The notes under the pieces were generated by a model. That model worked only from the letters and a program-made list of their open reading frames with translations, was not told where the DNA came from and made no database searches. From Perkinsus olseni (lineage: Eukaryota > Perkinsozoa > Perkinsida), in assembly GCA_013115125.1 (NCBI GenBank), contig JABANN010000022.1:59902-123901 (forward strand): DNA of 64,000 bases. Direction: 5' to 3'. How positions within the stretch are numbered: position 1 is the first letter of the stretch; every line of letters begins with the position of its first letter. Made by a program: the position numbers and the translations under genes. Of this stretch, positions 37,622 through 51,984 are shown in pieces.

Positions 37622-40600
37622 TTATGCTGCCAGCCTGCGGAGCACGTACTGGAGAATACCGCCGTGCTTGAAGTAGCTCAGCTCCACTTCAGTGTCGAGG
37701 CGGACAATGACATCGAAAGAAGGCGTCTTAGGAGAGGTAGTCCGCACGGTAATCTTCTGCCCAACAGAGAGATCCCCGTTGTTCAAGTCGATCGAGAATT
37801 GCTCACGACCATCGAGGCCCAGGGAGTCAGCGTCGACGCCTTCCGGAAATTGAAGAGGGAGGATACCCATTCCCACAAGGTTGGACCTAGCACAGACAAG
37901 ATATACTTACATACCCACTGAACTTGAACGACAAAGTCCGGCAAGGAACACCCACGATCCTCACCTGTGAATCCTCTCGTAGCTCTTAGCGATAACAGCC
38001 CTAACTCCTTGAAGAGCTGGGCCCTTGGCAGCCCAGTCTCGACTGGAACCACTGCCATACTCAGAACCGGCGAGGACGATCAGCGAGCGACCTTCATTCA
38101 TGTACTTCTCGGCGGCGTCATAAACAAACATCTTCTCGCCAGTGGGCACGTACTCGGTCTTCGGTCCGACCTCCCCATCCATCAACTTATTGATAAGACG
38201 TATATTAGCGAATGTGCCGCGCGCCATGACCAGATAGTTACCACGACGGGAACCGTACGAGTTGAAGTCGGCCGGCTGGACGCCATGTTCCATCAGGTAA
38301 CGACCCTGAACAACGAAGAAACTGCAAGTGCGACACCATCACACTAACAATGATGCCAAGAGCCCTCTCACTTACGCCAGGCGAGTTGGCAGTGATCTTC
38401 CCCGCGGGAGATATGTGATCGGTTGTTATAGAGTCTCCAACGTTCAACAGGCAGTAGGCGTTCTCGATAGACTCGATAGGAGCCGGATCGATCTCCGTCT
38501 GAAGAAAACCATGAAAACAGAACACCGCAAATATCAAATTACCGTCTGGAAAAATGGCGGGTTGGTGATGTACGTCGATCCTTCGGCCCAGGCAAATAGC
38601 TTCCCAGGAGGCGCCGCCAGCTGATTCCATCTCTTGTTAGCATGAAGCACATTCTTGTAGTTCTCGGTGAACATCTCAGGTAACACACAACTCCTCTCAA
38701 CTGCAGTCACCTCGTCAGTAGACGGCCAGATGTCGCGCAGGAAAACTGGCTTGCCCTCCGAATCCGTACCGAGAGGTTCCTTTTCGAAGTCGATCGTGAC
38801 CCGGCCAGCCAGGGCATAGGCAACAACAAGCGGTGGAGAGGCGAGATAGTTCCCTCTTGTCAGTGGATGCACACGACCTTCAAAGTTTCTGTTGCCTGAC
38901 AGCACGGCGGCAACGACGAGATCTCCATCAGTGATAGCCTGAGACACCTCTGGGTCCAAGTCGCCCGAGTTGCCAATACACGTCATACACCCAAATCCAG
39001 CCGTGTAGAAGCCGAGCTTCTCAAGATCTGTGAGCAGGTCGGCCTTCTTCAGGTAAGCATCAACAACACCCGATCCAGGAGAAAGAGATGTCTTGATATA
39101 AGGGGCAACCTTCAGGCCCTTCTTCACGGCGTTCCTAGCGAGCATACCAGCACCAAGCATAACACCCGGGTTCGAAGTGTTGGTGCAAGAGGTGATGGCT
39201 GCGAGAACCAGCGAGCCATGAGTAAGATCATACTTCTTTCCATGATAGTCAATTGTCATGACGGTACTTTGCTTGTCTTTAGGGATGCCAAAGCCTTTGA
39301 ATGAAGTCGGCGGCGTGCTAAGACCATCGATGAAGTCTTTCGGCAAGTCGGTGACAGCGACGCGATCATGCGGTCTCTTCGGGCCCGATACGCAGGGAAC
39401 CACCGTGGACAAGTCTAGCTGCATCAGCTCACCAGAATACTCGCGCTCCTCCGAGTAATCCTGGAAAAGACCATTAGCTCTGAGATACTTCTCGATCACA
39501 TCAACCACATGCTTAGGTCGACCGGTCTGGAGGAGATAGTCCAGAGACTTCTGATCGACACCGAAGAAGCCCATAGTTCCACCGTACTCCGGAGCCATAT
39601 TAGCGATGGTGGCCCTGTCGGCAAGTGACAGAGTGGCGCAGCCTGGGCCGTGGAACTCGACGAACTTGCCAACAACTCCACGCTTTCTCAGCATGTTCGT
39701 GCAAGTCAGAACGAGATCAGTGGCGGTTGAAGTAACAGGGAGGCGACCAGTGAGTCTGAATCCGACGACCTCGGGCAGAACCATGGAGATGGGCTGGCCG
39801 AGCATCACTGCCTCGGCCTCGATACCACCCACACCCCAGCCTGCAACACCCAAACCGTCGATCATAGTCGTGTGGGAGTCAGTGCCAACAAGCGAATCGG
39901 GGTAGAGAACAGCACCGTCCTTGTTAGCGTTCATCACAACCCTGGCGAGGTACTCGAGGTTCACTTGATGTACAATGCCAGATCCAGGAGGGACGATATT
40001 AGAGTTGTCGAAGGCCTCGGCTCCCCATTTGAGGAAGGCGAAGCGCTCACCATTGCGCTGAAACTCCAGCTCCTGGTTCTTCTCGAGAGCCTCAGGAGTT
40101 CGAGAATAGTCCACCATGACTGAGTGGTCGATGACCAAGTCGACAGGTACCAACGGATTGATCTTAGCTGGGTCACCACCAAGGCGAGCCATAGCGTCAC
40201 GCATAGCAGCGAAGTCCACCACCGCCGGGACTCCGGTGAAGTCCTGAAGGATGACTCGAGCAGGCTTGAAGGGGATCTCGGTCTGATTCTTAGAGGTTTC
40301 AGACCAATTCAGAATGTTCTCAACGTCAGACGACTTCACTTCGAACTCATCACAGTTGCGCACCGCGGACTCCAACAGAATACGGATCGACAGCGGCAGC
40401 TTGTTCACCCGCTCATCATCTGACAAAGAATCACTTGGGAGCGGATCGAGAAAGCTGGTACGTCAGACCTCGGGATGCAGTGTAACGACGATAACGAACA
40501 CGATGGGAGTATATTGAAATAGCAACACGCCCAGAGAAGAAAGACTTACGAAGCTCATTGAGGTCATAAAATGCGTGACCGATGTCCAACTGCTTGTAGC

Positions 40601-40631
40601 ACTTCTGAAAAGGGTTGGCCTGGCCTGGCAT
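37622..40631 (-). CDS. ACO1: Aconitate hydratase, IRP1/ACO1 type
   Basis: Five exons (40631-40550, 40419-38543, 38498-38376, 38305-37965, 37886-37622) splice in phase to 895 residues, the usual IRP1/cytosolic aconitase length. The enzyme isomerises citrate to isocitrate via cis-aconitate using a [4Fe-4S] cluster. The cluster ligands are the Cys in [11 protein letters not shown] and both in [12 protein letters not shown]. Other signatures are [67 protein letters not shown] and [16 protein letters not shown] (active-site Ser/Arg in the swivel domain). The N-terminus ([13 protein letters not shown]) follows the cytosolic form and lacks an obvious transit peptide. Whether it also binds RNA, or is the sole (mitochondrial) aconitase of the cell, cannot be told from sequence. 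Confidence 0.96.
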
Positions 40632-42617
<1,986 letters not shown>

Positions 42618-43009
42618 GATGTTTCTTAATAGCATTCCTTCACCACTTCAACAACAATTGCGATTAGATCGCGCATCGGATAATTTGAGCTCTTCGGGCT
42701 CGATGTTTCGAAATATTTAATGCTGTTGTGTTCATGAATACTCCGGGTTGGCTGTGCTGGTGGTAGCGTTAGCTACATGAAGGTGGAAAGGAAGGGTTTC
42801 GCGCAGTGGTCGCTCATTATGGGGAAGTATTCTAAAGTATGCAGGTTTGGTAATGGGCTGGGCATTTTAGTGGTGTAGAGTGGGTGTGGTAGAGGAGGGT
42901 AGGGACACATAGTGCATGTACTTAGCTGAGCCACAGCTAGATCTCCGAACTGATGTGTCGCAAAAGTCTACTGCGTTGGAGATAGTTTTGGCGAGGCCGA
43001 AAAGCGAAA
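42618..43009. other. Intergenic region after GAPDH
   Basis: About 390 nt, T/G-rich in the middle (42680-42900), holding the GAPDH 3' UTR and the promoter of the next gene. Nothing else is seen. Confidence 0.5.
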
Positions 43010-45527
43010 ATGGTTCTAGTTTGCGGCCGCGAGATGCCAGAGAAGGATGAAACTAAGATATTCTCGTTTGAAATCCCAGACAGTGCGGTAGACGTCCATT
43101 ACACACCGGAAGACTTCTACGAGGAGGTGTTGTCCTTGATACGAGGAGCCAAGACTCGGTGCAAGATGATAACCCTGTATGTTGGCACAGGCGATAGGGA
43201 ACGACAGATGCTCAGGGCCTTGGGAAGGGAATGCAATGCACCTGAGAGGACTCTGGTCATGGACTATCTCCGTGGGACTCGGAAGGACCACAAGACGGGA
43301 GCCAGTTCGGTATCACTGTGTCGAAAGGAGGTGCTGCATGATCATACGGGCGAGCCTGTGAGGAACCCGGCAGAGTTGAAGTTCTTCTGCAGCCCGATGT
43401 AGAATGGGGGATAGCTTCGTCACGAAGGCTCTTGGAAGTGGTTTCGCATGAGAGTTTTGTCTAGCGGCGGCAAGCGTGCATCTCTGAAGGTACAAGGGTT
43501 CTGGCCGAGTCTTCTTGCGCGAACGGCAGAATGAAGTTTTGGGAGTACAACACATGAAGGCTATTGTGGCTGATGACACTGTCCTCCTCACAGGGGCCAA
43601 TTTCGGCGGCAGCTACTTCAGGGACAGACAGGACAGGTAGTAGTATAATTTCTTGAGATGCTGGCGGGGAGTTGCTGCTTCTAATAGAGCCGGGAAAAAG
43701 CACAGTGAACGTTCTGTTCACTGTGTTAGGGACTACTGTGGTAGTAGGGTTACAGGGATGCTACCGCGGAGCCGACACAAGGCGCAGTGACCCTTCTGTT
43801 CTGCAGGTGTCTGGTGCTTCAAAACTGTCCCGATATTGCTGAGTTCGTGAGCTGCATAATAGATGCTGTAGGGAGTGCCTCAGTGGATATTGGGGATGTT
43901 CAACATGGCCAACACCACGACGCACCCAAGTCGAAGGAAACTAAGAAGGTCAACGGCATCCTCCGTTCATCCTTACTATATTTCCCTAAATTCAGAAACT
44001 CCAAGAGGGCTTCGGCAAGGTCTATGACAAATTTAGGGACTTCACTGCAGGTAAGACCCACCGATCAACGGCTTATCACGTTAGTGTGCTGGTGAGAGGT
44101 ACGTCGTCTGTGATCTATCGGCCAGTATACAGCACTTGCGCGGTCAGTTGGTACGGTTTTCGGAGCACATATTTTATCAGATTCTTCTGTGCCCGAGCCG
44201 AAGACTGCTAAGCGGTGTGTAGTCCAAGTGGGGGTCCAGTGCGGGTACCTCAACATGAGCGCGGACCAAGAGCTACTGTGGAGGCTACTGGAGATTACGG
44301 GAGAAGGAGAGGGCAGCCGATTAGTGATGGCCTCGGGTAGTACTGGACTGCTTCGCTTAGTGCGAACTGATCTGCTTCTATTGGTGAATCGAGAACGAAG
44401 GGGCTTGTTAGACTATCTGTGGCTCCGTGTAACGTATATCGTGTCCTTCCCAGCTGTTGGAACGTAGCGACTGTCCTCGGCCAAACTTGAAATTCGATAG
44501 CTCAAACCCTACATTCGACTACAACATGAGAGTCTGACGAGTTCTTGCCTCTGTGGATAGGGTACGCCAATCCCCCGCCGGGCATCGAAGGAATGCTCGC
44601 TAGTCGGCCTATCGATGTAATAGTGGCTTGCCCCAAGGCTAACAGCTTTTACAAGAGTGGAGGACTCAGCCAATACATACCGGACATGTAAGTGGGTCTT
44701 TCTGGCTTCTTTCTCATCTTGGGCTGTTCGTTATCCACTGTTGTCACGGCAGGGGTTCCTAAGCGGACCTTGTTCGGCGAGCGTTGAACCATGAACCCCG
44801 ACAGGTGTAATTCACTCAATTGACGACGGAACACCGTAGACGCGCATGAAAGACGCGTTGTGCTGTCGTTAATGGGGATAGATGTAGGTACACGACCATG
44901 GAAGTTGATTTGATGAAGCGTTTGACGCGGGGGACTCTGCATGAATACGAGAGGCCTTACTGGACATTCCACGCCAAGGTAGTAGCACCGGTATAAGGAG
45001 ACCGTCTGCCTCCTCGTCTGTTGCTGCCGAATATTTCTGGAATTCTCAGGGCATCTGGGGTTATCGATCGACAGGCGCCTCGCCGGTCGGATGCCTTGTG
45101 GGCAGCAGTAATTATGGCTATCGGGCTCGAGATAGGGATCTTGAGATGAGTTTCTTGTTCCGAACGAAGGAGGGCTCCGCGCTCAGTGGCAAGCTGCAGA
45201 AGGAGGTAGTATTTCTAGGAATCCCAGTTAATCTCTGCCGAGAACTCACGTGGAACAACAAAAGTAGGGTGTTTCTCAATTAGTGTGAACTACTACAATC
45301 AGACTCAATGCGCGATGTAAGATAGATTGTGCAGTCTTTCCAAGGCTAACACTTCCGAGGCGACTCCTCGGTGTCGATCGGCCGCAAGGGATCGACTGTA
45401 CGTTCAGGTTGATAATATGATGGAGTACTCGTCAACCGTGCATACCCCATCGGAGCTGCTCACTGCCAGGAATATCCCCGCATGGGTTCAAACCCTCACT
45501 CGGAAGTGGCTCAAGTTCTTTTTATGA
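43010..45527 (+). CDS. PGS1: CDP-diacylglycerol-glycerol-3-phosphate phosphatidyltransferase (PGP synthase, PLD family)
   Basis: A multi-exon gene. It makes phosphatidylglycerophosphate, the committed precursor of cardiolipin, on the mitochondrial inner membrane. From the ATG at 43010: YTPEDFYEEVLSLIRGAKTR and MITLYVGTGDRERQML match the family start, then LVMDYLRGTRKD. HKD motif 1 is QHMKAIVADDTVLLTGANFG (about 43550-43609) followed by SYFRDRQDRY. VGVQCGYLNMSADQEL (about 44230-44276) follows. HKD motif 2 begins PYWTFHAK (44957-44980) and continues after an intron as GIWGYRSTGASPVGCLVGSS, then NYGYRARDRDLEMSF. The last frame ends AWVQTLTRKWLKFFL with TGA at 45525-45527. Both phospholipase-D-like half-sites are intact. 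The N-terminus lacks a classic presequence; an upstream exon is possible. Confidence 0.85.
43700..43724. repeat. Perfect 10-bp hairpin in a PGS1 intron
   Basis: CACAGTGAAC, loop GTTCT, GTTCACTGTG. The arms are perfect. The hairpin lies between the exon ending at about 43638 and the exon starting at about 43806, so it is intronic. It could shape splicing or be a palindromic binding site; nothing ties it to a mobile element. Confidence 0.75.
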
Positions 45528-45683
45528 GAGATAATGAGTTTCTGCAAGGCGTAAAGGACCTGCGTCGACGGGGAATGGGGTCGCCGTTGAACGAATCTGA
45601 AGACGGGTCTCGCAATGGACGGTCCGCCTTTCGGAGTGCTTAACATGGTCTGTCATTGCAAGCATCGTTTCGTCGGCCCTCGA

Positions 45684-46189
45684 ATGCCATTCTACCGAAC
45701 ATACTTCCTGGTCCACAACGAGGTCACCAACCACGAGTTGCGGTGCCTGGTGAAGGAGATGGCACGAGCGGTGACCAACAATCGAGGGGCTGTCTTCAGC
45801 TTCGAGGATCTCGGCTGGCGGAACCTACCGTAATCCTGCTGGGTGCTCCGACGTATATAATGTGTTCGTGGTAGATACTTCCTATTGAAGCAGGGGTACA
45901 GGCGGAAATTCTTCTACGGAAGGTAGGGCCGACTACGGGACATGACCTTCTTCAAGTCGTGAAGGGCGTACGAACAGGTGGTTCACCATGACCTTTGGGG
46001 CTCATCCGGCTTCGTGGACCGCCATAGAGGAGATAGGCCGGCATAACACAGGTGATGGTGATCAGAAGACGCTTCTTCTGTATGGTCTCGCGCCCCGGAA
46101 ATAGCAAGTCTCTTCTGGCACTGTCAGGCATCCTTCGGCTGAGTACTGAGAAGGTAACTCCGTATAATAACATGTGGAAGTTGAGGTAG
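45684..46189 (+). CDS. Probable mitochondrial ribosomal protein bS6m
   Basis: The ATG at 45684 gives MPFYRTYFLVHNEVTNHELR, matching the first strand of bacterial S6 (MPxYE-type start). LVKEMARAVTNNRGAVFSFE and DLGWRNLP follow, equal to the S6 'GG.V...E..G.R.L.Y' core. The intron 45831-45876 joins LP to YFLLKQGYRRKFFYG. A last in-frame segment, SLLALSGILRLSTEKVTPYN then NMWKLR, ends at the TAG 46187-46189 and fits the S6 C-terminal helix/strand (LRLSE.VLR). The exon linking 45930 to about 46075 is not resolved. An in-frame ATG at 45615 would add 23 residues, possibly a presequence. The protein sits on the small mitoribosomal subunit, beside bS18m. Confidence 0.58.
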
Positions 46190-46727
46190 CGGTCCGGTAC
46201 CTCATCGGGTTGGGAAGGCAGGCGTGTGCGTGATACAGGTCTACTTTCTACAAGCCCATCAGCTTCTACACGGGGACTACTGAGAAGGAGACTAACATGC
46301 CTAACGAGGACTTCTCTATTTAGCGCGGGGTATACAACTCATACGATCGACGGGGAGTAGCATGTTTCCGATGATCTCTCCTTGGCATTGCGTTTGTACA
46401 CGAGTGGAGGTGCGACCTCTCGGAAGCTCAGTGCCGCACATCCCCGACGCCGAGTCCGGTTCTTTGAGCCACTCTGTGTGGACAACAATGCGCCCAGTTG
46501 TAAGTGTATTGAGCCGACAAGAGAAGGAGGGCTGGGGCGGTTACTGGTGTGTTGTAGTTTTTTTGTGATGGATCGGACGTATCGGGCTACGGCCGAGGAC
46601 CTAGACGTCGTTGACAGGTACGAGGCCCTCGTAACGAGGGTCGTGGGCCTATGCATTAATACGGTCCTCTTTTCGTGCATTGAGAGTTAAATTCTACTGT
46701 GTATTGGTTCGGCTGCTCAATCCACAG

Positions 46728-47508
46728 CTTAATCGCGAGGCATCTTTCGTTGACGGCGGTTCTCCACGGCGGAAGTCGTGTCAGGTTTCTGAGGAATGTA
46801 GATGTTAAGTATGCTGCGGAACCTTCAGTAGCGGAAAGGTGGCATCGGGCGAAGGAGCTGAGCGAAGCGGTCAACCTTCGAGCCGCGGAACTACAGACTG
46901 CTGCTGGTACTACCGAGGGCTCTATCACTCGTGCAAGCGCCGGGGGGCTGTGCGCAGGAATTCGAGTTGCCCCGCGAACTCGCCTTTGCGAGACCAAGAC
47001 GGAAGTGGTCGTCGACGGGCCGGCTAAGATCACGGCTGAAGAGCTTGATGAGGATTTCGTTGTCCCTTTGCTAGCAGAGTTGTCTACTGAAGCGGTGGGT
47101 TGGTCAGAGGTCCTCGGGAAAACTTCCCTCCCTGTGAAGCGTCGTGTGTGGCTTGGGTTAGCTATGCGGTCTTCTCAGGTGGTGGGCATGGTCTGCTCGG
47201 AGATCTATCAGGACTCTCTCCGGAGTGTCAGCCGGGAAGTTGCTGCGGCATCGTCGACGAAGGTCAGGATCGGTCTGAACGACTTACGCCCGCTTCCGAG
47301 GGCTAACCGCGAGAGCATCCAAGCTCGAATGAGGAGCGCGGGGATGCTCTTCCGAGTCAACCCGTGGCCGAGCAGACCATCGACGAGCTCCGTCACCAAG
47401 AGGCCGTGCAAGTGGGGGGATGTGCCGCTTTATCAGTGTCGGAGTGGCGGGGAGAAATCTGGTCGGGCTCGGGATCTCGAGGAGCGCTTCAAGGAACTAG
47501 TGAAATGA
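46728..47508 (+). CDS. Hypothetical protein, last exon (partial)
   Basis: A long open frame following a good 3' splice site (AATCCACAG, 46719-46727) runs about 260 codons to the TGA at 47506-47508. It has a helical, Ala/Glu/Arg-rich character (VAERWHRAKELSEAVNLRAA; ELDEDFVVPLLAELSTEAVG; SLPVKRRVWLGLAMRSSQVV) and a basic C-terminus. The listed start is the exon edge, not a Met; upstream exons probably lie in 46290-46690, where another frame and a GTAAGT donor at about 46501 are visible. I recognise no family. It could be a helical-repeat or RNA-binding protein; this is a guess. Confidence 0.4.
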
Positions 47509-47732
47509 CAAGCTGCCGAGGCCTCGCAGAAGCTCGGATGTCGACTGTTGTGAGACAGCATCATTGTTCCCATGAGTCATTCATTTAACACAGCAGATGG
47601 ATGTAAGATAGTCCTTGTGTTCTTAGTGAGCACCGCTAGTTGAATTCCTGGACGCGAAGCGAACAGTCCCCTGCAGCCCGACACGGGACTGTTCCCCGAT
47701 GCTACCGTTGGCCGAAGGTTGACGGCTAAGCG

Positions 47733-49631
47733 ATGGCTCGTCGCCCGACGGGCTCTGACGATGTTGCGAGGGGGCTGTGTGGAAGTTGGTCTATTATCTC
47801 AAATGGGTGGTACGAAGGGCAAGTCTTCGATGTGCGGTCGGTTCGAGAGACGGAGGAAGGAGAAGAGGGAGAGGATGCATTTAGCTGGGGCACTAGCGGA
47901 CAGGGTCATTGGTAGTACTCCGGGGGGCTTAAGGGGAAGCTTGGAAACTATTCGATACTCTAAGCGTACTGACAGGGGCGGTGTCTCGAGCCCCTCTGAC
48001 TTACCACATATTTAGTTCTCAACATGAAGTTATTGAGCTTCGAAAGCTTTAACCTCGTATATTGTGTCTGAGACCGAAATGAGGATTCCTTCCTCCCGCT
48101 AGCCTCATACGGGGACCCCGCAGCGGGGTGCTAGCCCAATACGCTATTGTTGCCTTCGTAGAGTCGGAGTCCTGCTCTCTGCCGTTTGAAGAACCTTCCA
48201 TTGTGGAGCTGGATTGGGAGACACTGCCGGCTGGATTGGACCCCTCTAAGGGTTGTCTCTATCCTGAGCGAGCAGCGCGGAAGCGAGGCCAGGTAACAAT
48301 CCCTCTATAGAGCCATCACTGGCCGCTGTTCATCTGGAGCCTGATTGCGTGTGTAGGTTGTCGGCATGATGGCGGCAGTCCTCTCGGCGATACCAAATAC
48401 GACCGAGGTACGATCCGGGTGGAGCGATTACGATTGCGAGAAATCTTTCGACGCCTCGGGTTGGATCATCTGTGCGAGCTTCGTGTGGGGAAGTCCACTG
48501 CCGCAATGGTGGTACTGTTTCGAGACCGCTCTCCCTCGAGGTTTCTCGCGGAAATGTGTGGCCCGAGTGTTTGACAGGCGTGTGTTAGGCCGGTCGGCGA
48601 GCGACGGTAGTCGACTTCGGTGCCGGGTCGGGTCATCTCGGCTTACTCGTAGGGTACATGCGGCCAGACGTGAGGATAGTCCTGCTGGAGAGAAGGCCTG
48701 GTAGTATTGACGATCAAGCACAGCTGTGGGGGGATCTAGGGGTGGAGTGGTACTACTCACTCACAAGTATGTGCTTGCCTCGGGTGCGTAGGTGGCTTGA
48801 TCGTCACTGGGCGTCGAATGCATGCGTAGTGGGCCTCTCTCAGGTACCTGCGGTCTTGCCTCGGATAGAGTAAGGGCTCTGAGATGGGAGGACAGAGTTG
48901 AAGTTGTTTGTGGTAGCATACAGGACTACGATGGGCCCTGCGATATAGGTATCAGGGAGAGCGGAGTCTAGCACAAACCGTTCGACAGCCGCATGCCATC
49001 TTCCTCCGCGCTGCTTACTACAACCTTATGATTGAGCGAAGGACCCTCGTCCTCTCCTCAGGGATTGGTTTGCATGCATGTGGTGCCTTGACGGATATGA
49101 TTATCGACTTCTGCACCGGAAGGAATTGCAGTTTCGTGGTACTATGAGGGGCTCTGAGCCAGAAGGCAGGATTCTGATGACGGGGTCTTGGCAGCTTTGG
49201 CTGAGTGGAAAATTTCGACTGACACTACGGAGATGGCGTTTTATGCAATTTTCGGGTTCTAACTTGCCGTTGCAGGACCCTGACTTACGTAGGTATGCCC
49301 ATGCTGTTATGGACAGATCGCTGGGACTGAAGGGGCCAGCGAAGGGCAACTTCCTAGGAGCCCGGATTGCGTTGGGGAAGTACTTAGTGAGCAAGAATTC
49401 AAGACAGTGGCGTCCCTGGCGGACTACTCGGTTGTTGATGGGAAGGACGGCTTCGACTATGCAGGGCGGCCCGAGTATAGGATTGCGCGTGCGTGCATGC
49501 GCGTGGTGGACACTGACCGCCTTATCCACGCCAGGGATCGTTTCGGCTACGTCGTCTCGCTTTCGAGGATTTTACCCGAAACCTGTACTCCTAAGAACAG
49601 TGTAATTATTGGCCGGGCGACGGCCCGGTAG
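47733..49631 (+). CDS. GSTCD-like SAM-dependent methyltransferase
   Basis: A multi-exon gene. The SAM-binding glycine motif reads DFGAGSGHLGLLVGYM (about 48612-48659, after an acceptor GGTAG), followed by RPDVRIVLLERRPG (end of strand 2). Later blocks GLHACGALTDMIIDFC (about 49066-49113), SFVV, DLRRYAHAVMDRSLG (about 49285-49330), and the last exon ACMRVVDTDRLIHARDR then CTPKNSVIIGRATAR ending at TAG 49629-49631, match the C-terminal Methyltransf_32-type domain of GSTCD in animals. The N-terminus from the ATG 47733 (MARRPTGSDDVARGLCGSW) is not GST-like. The substrate of this family is unproven; RNA is a reasonable guess because of the 'CCYG'-type relatives. Intron edges in 47900-48480 are only partly resolved. 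Confidence 0.7.
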
Positions 49632-49869
49632 CGTTTCTCTCTGCTGCACGTGTTACTGAACGTTTCTATTAAAATCGAGCGGGGCTGGGTTCATGCTGAA
49701 GTTGGAGTAAGCGCCCTGTTGAAGCAGCTCTGCCCCAACCGTTGCGCATCGCCGCTCGCGTGTGCACTCGGTTCAGACTGTGCTGCGATAGAGTTGAGCC
49801 CACGTGAGTGAACTCGGCATCCAGCTCTGGCGTCTCAGACGACGACCTTACGGCAGTTTGGCTTTCTTT

Positions 49870-51588
49870 ATGCGTGTGAATTTCGGCCGCGTTATGTCGA
49901 GGCTTCGGCCAAACAGCGAGGGTCGGGCGTCGCGGTCTTCTGGAGCTCCTCGGTACTCCGGGGTCCCTGCCGCCGCTTCTGTGGATGGCGAAGACTCTCC
50001 CGCTCGAGGGTCCGTCATGACTGATGATGCCTCAGTAGAAACGCTCGATGATATGCTCTACGACGAGACGAATCCATACCGAGTGGGAAGTGGACTCCGT
50101 CAACGAGGGTTGATCATCATCGTCAGGTACGAGAGACAGCCAGCGAGCTTGCTCATAATATCGTCACCTTGCCCGACTTGCCCCTGGGGGTTGTCATAGT
50201 CTACGCTATGGCCGTCGCCGCTGTTGCTCTTGTCGCGATCTGGATACTGAGAGACGCTTCGGCGAACTCAGGTAAGCGGAAGAAAACCGCGGTGCGATGG
50301 TTGGAGCCTCTTTCCTTTCCAGGTTTCGGTGACTCCTGCGATACGCCACTGCCGCTGTGGATCACCGTGTTTGTAGGCCGACATGTCCTCAAGGTCCTAA
50401 TGGTCGCCGGTGGGTACCTCCTCAGCTTCTGTAGTGTTTATTCTCTACGTGTTACCATATGCCTTTCTCAGCTCGTTTGTGGTTAAGCCGTCGTAGTGGC
50501 CACGAGAGCGCATTCGCACGAGTGACGTCCTGGATCATCACATGCAATCGACTTGGATACTACCTGTGGCTTCTCGGATGGTAAGTGCAGGGCTTATCGT
50601 TAGAACCACAAGCTAAGCAGGGTGTGACACTTCTCACTGATGTATCGATCACTGACCAATGGCATTTGAGATGTGCCCTTCGTCATTTTCCCCCGTCGTC
50701 TATAGAGCTTACTTAGGAGGTGCATCCATCCGGCGACAGCGGCGTTTAGAAGATTCTATGTCACGCATGCCTATCGCTCTCGGCGCTCGGGGTTATCCTC
50801 GGCAAGCCCAATTGCTCCTTCAGTTACCTTCTCTGGGTCAGCAACACCTGCGATAAGGGAGTGTGGAACTTCGCCATGGTCATGTGCCTCATGCAGTTCG
50901 TGGCCGTTGCACTACCTATTGCTCTCTTGTTTCTGGTAAGCTCTCCATTTGTCTGCCCCGCTTGGCTCTCCGTCATCTCCTTTATCCCTGCTAACGCTGC
51001 ACTCCATATTCGCGGTTGAATGGAGCGCATGTAGTCGGCTATCCCTACTCTCAGGTTATGTGCTGTCTGCCTTGCCTACTTTGCTTGCTACCAATCATGT
51101 TCCCGCCTGATGCCAACCAGGTAGGGTTTGCTGGGTTTTCGCTTTGGCCGAGTTGAGAGAATCCTTCTCAGCTCGCGACACGGGACGACATGGTCCGGCG
51201 GATACCTAAGACAGAGTACCATCGACTGCTTGAAGAATCAGGTGGGGGCGCGTGTTCTTCCCTTGCCACCCGCCCGATCTATTCGCGACTCTTCAGGGTC
51301 ACGGTCACCGGAAGGAGCGTCCGATGTGCCCGACAGCTGTCCGATATGTTTATCGGACTTTGCAGAGAACGACGAAGTGATGACGTTGCCGTGCAACACG
51401 CGGCATATCTTCCACGAAAGATGCGTCACGCAGTGGTTGGCGGTATCGCAGTTGTGTAAGTATCCTCAACCGTCGTCTGGCTAGGTCCTGTGACAGGTCC
51501 TATTTGTCGGGCGAATATCAGTGACATGCTCGACGCTGAGGGACGAGGGAGCAGCCCGCGAGATCCCGAGCTCGGTGACATGGGTTGA
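49870..51588 (+). CDS. RING-H2 finger membrane protein (putative E3 ubiquitin ligase)
   Basis: The likely start ATG at 49870 (or 49894) begins a basic/Ser-rich cytosolic segment. Hydrophobic segments follow: VVIVYAMAVAAVALVAIWIL (about 50194-50250), then others around 50380-50470 and 50880-50940 (AVALPIALLFLV-like). The C-terminal exon carries a RING-H2 domain: CPICLSDFAENDEVMTLPC (about 51333-51390), HIFHERCVTQWL, then, after the intron 51457-51496, CPICRANISDML, ending ELGDMG at TGA 51586-51588. All eight zinc ligands are visible (C-C-C-H-H-C-C-C). Multi-TM RING-H2 proteins usually act in ER or endosomal ubiquitination. Exon joins in 50100-51200 are tentative. Confidence 0.72.
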
Positions 51589-51984
51589 TGGGATGAGGCG
51601 AGTTCCGGAGAAGGCCCGCGCAGCCTCCTGATTGGATTATAGCATAACACTGAACTATCTCACGTACTCAGCCCGGAGTGGGCTGCAAGCCACTTTATAA
51701 TTTTTTGTTATCATTTCACAGAAAAGAGAGTCCTGTCTCGCGTTGGGTTTGACCAGTTATCTCGGTATGCCCATGCAGCAACGGTGGCTGAGAGGGGGGA
51801 GAGAGTTCGCTGTCATCACATCGGTTTAACGCCCGCCTCCAGTGTAGACTCGGTATGGCTACAAGCAGTCACTCACGAGTGAGCGATTCATCTTCGTCCT
51901 TCCCTCCAACAGTTGAATTGTTTTATGAAGAGGGTGCCTTCCAGGGCCCTTCGTTATTGATTCACACCGTCTTGTACAGCAACC
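51589..51984. other. Intergenic region (RING gene / DnaJ gene)
   Basis: About 400 nt, AT-rich around 51690-51720 just after the RING gene (likely 3' UTR), then the promoter and 5' UTR of the DnaJ gene. No other feature. Confidence 0.5.
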
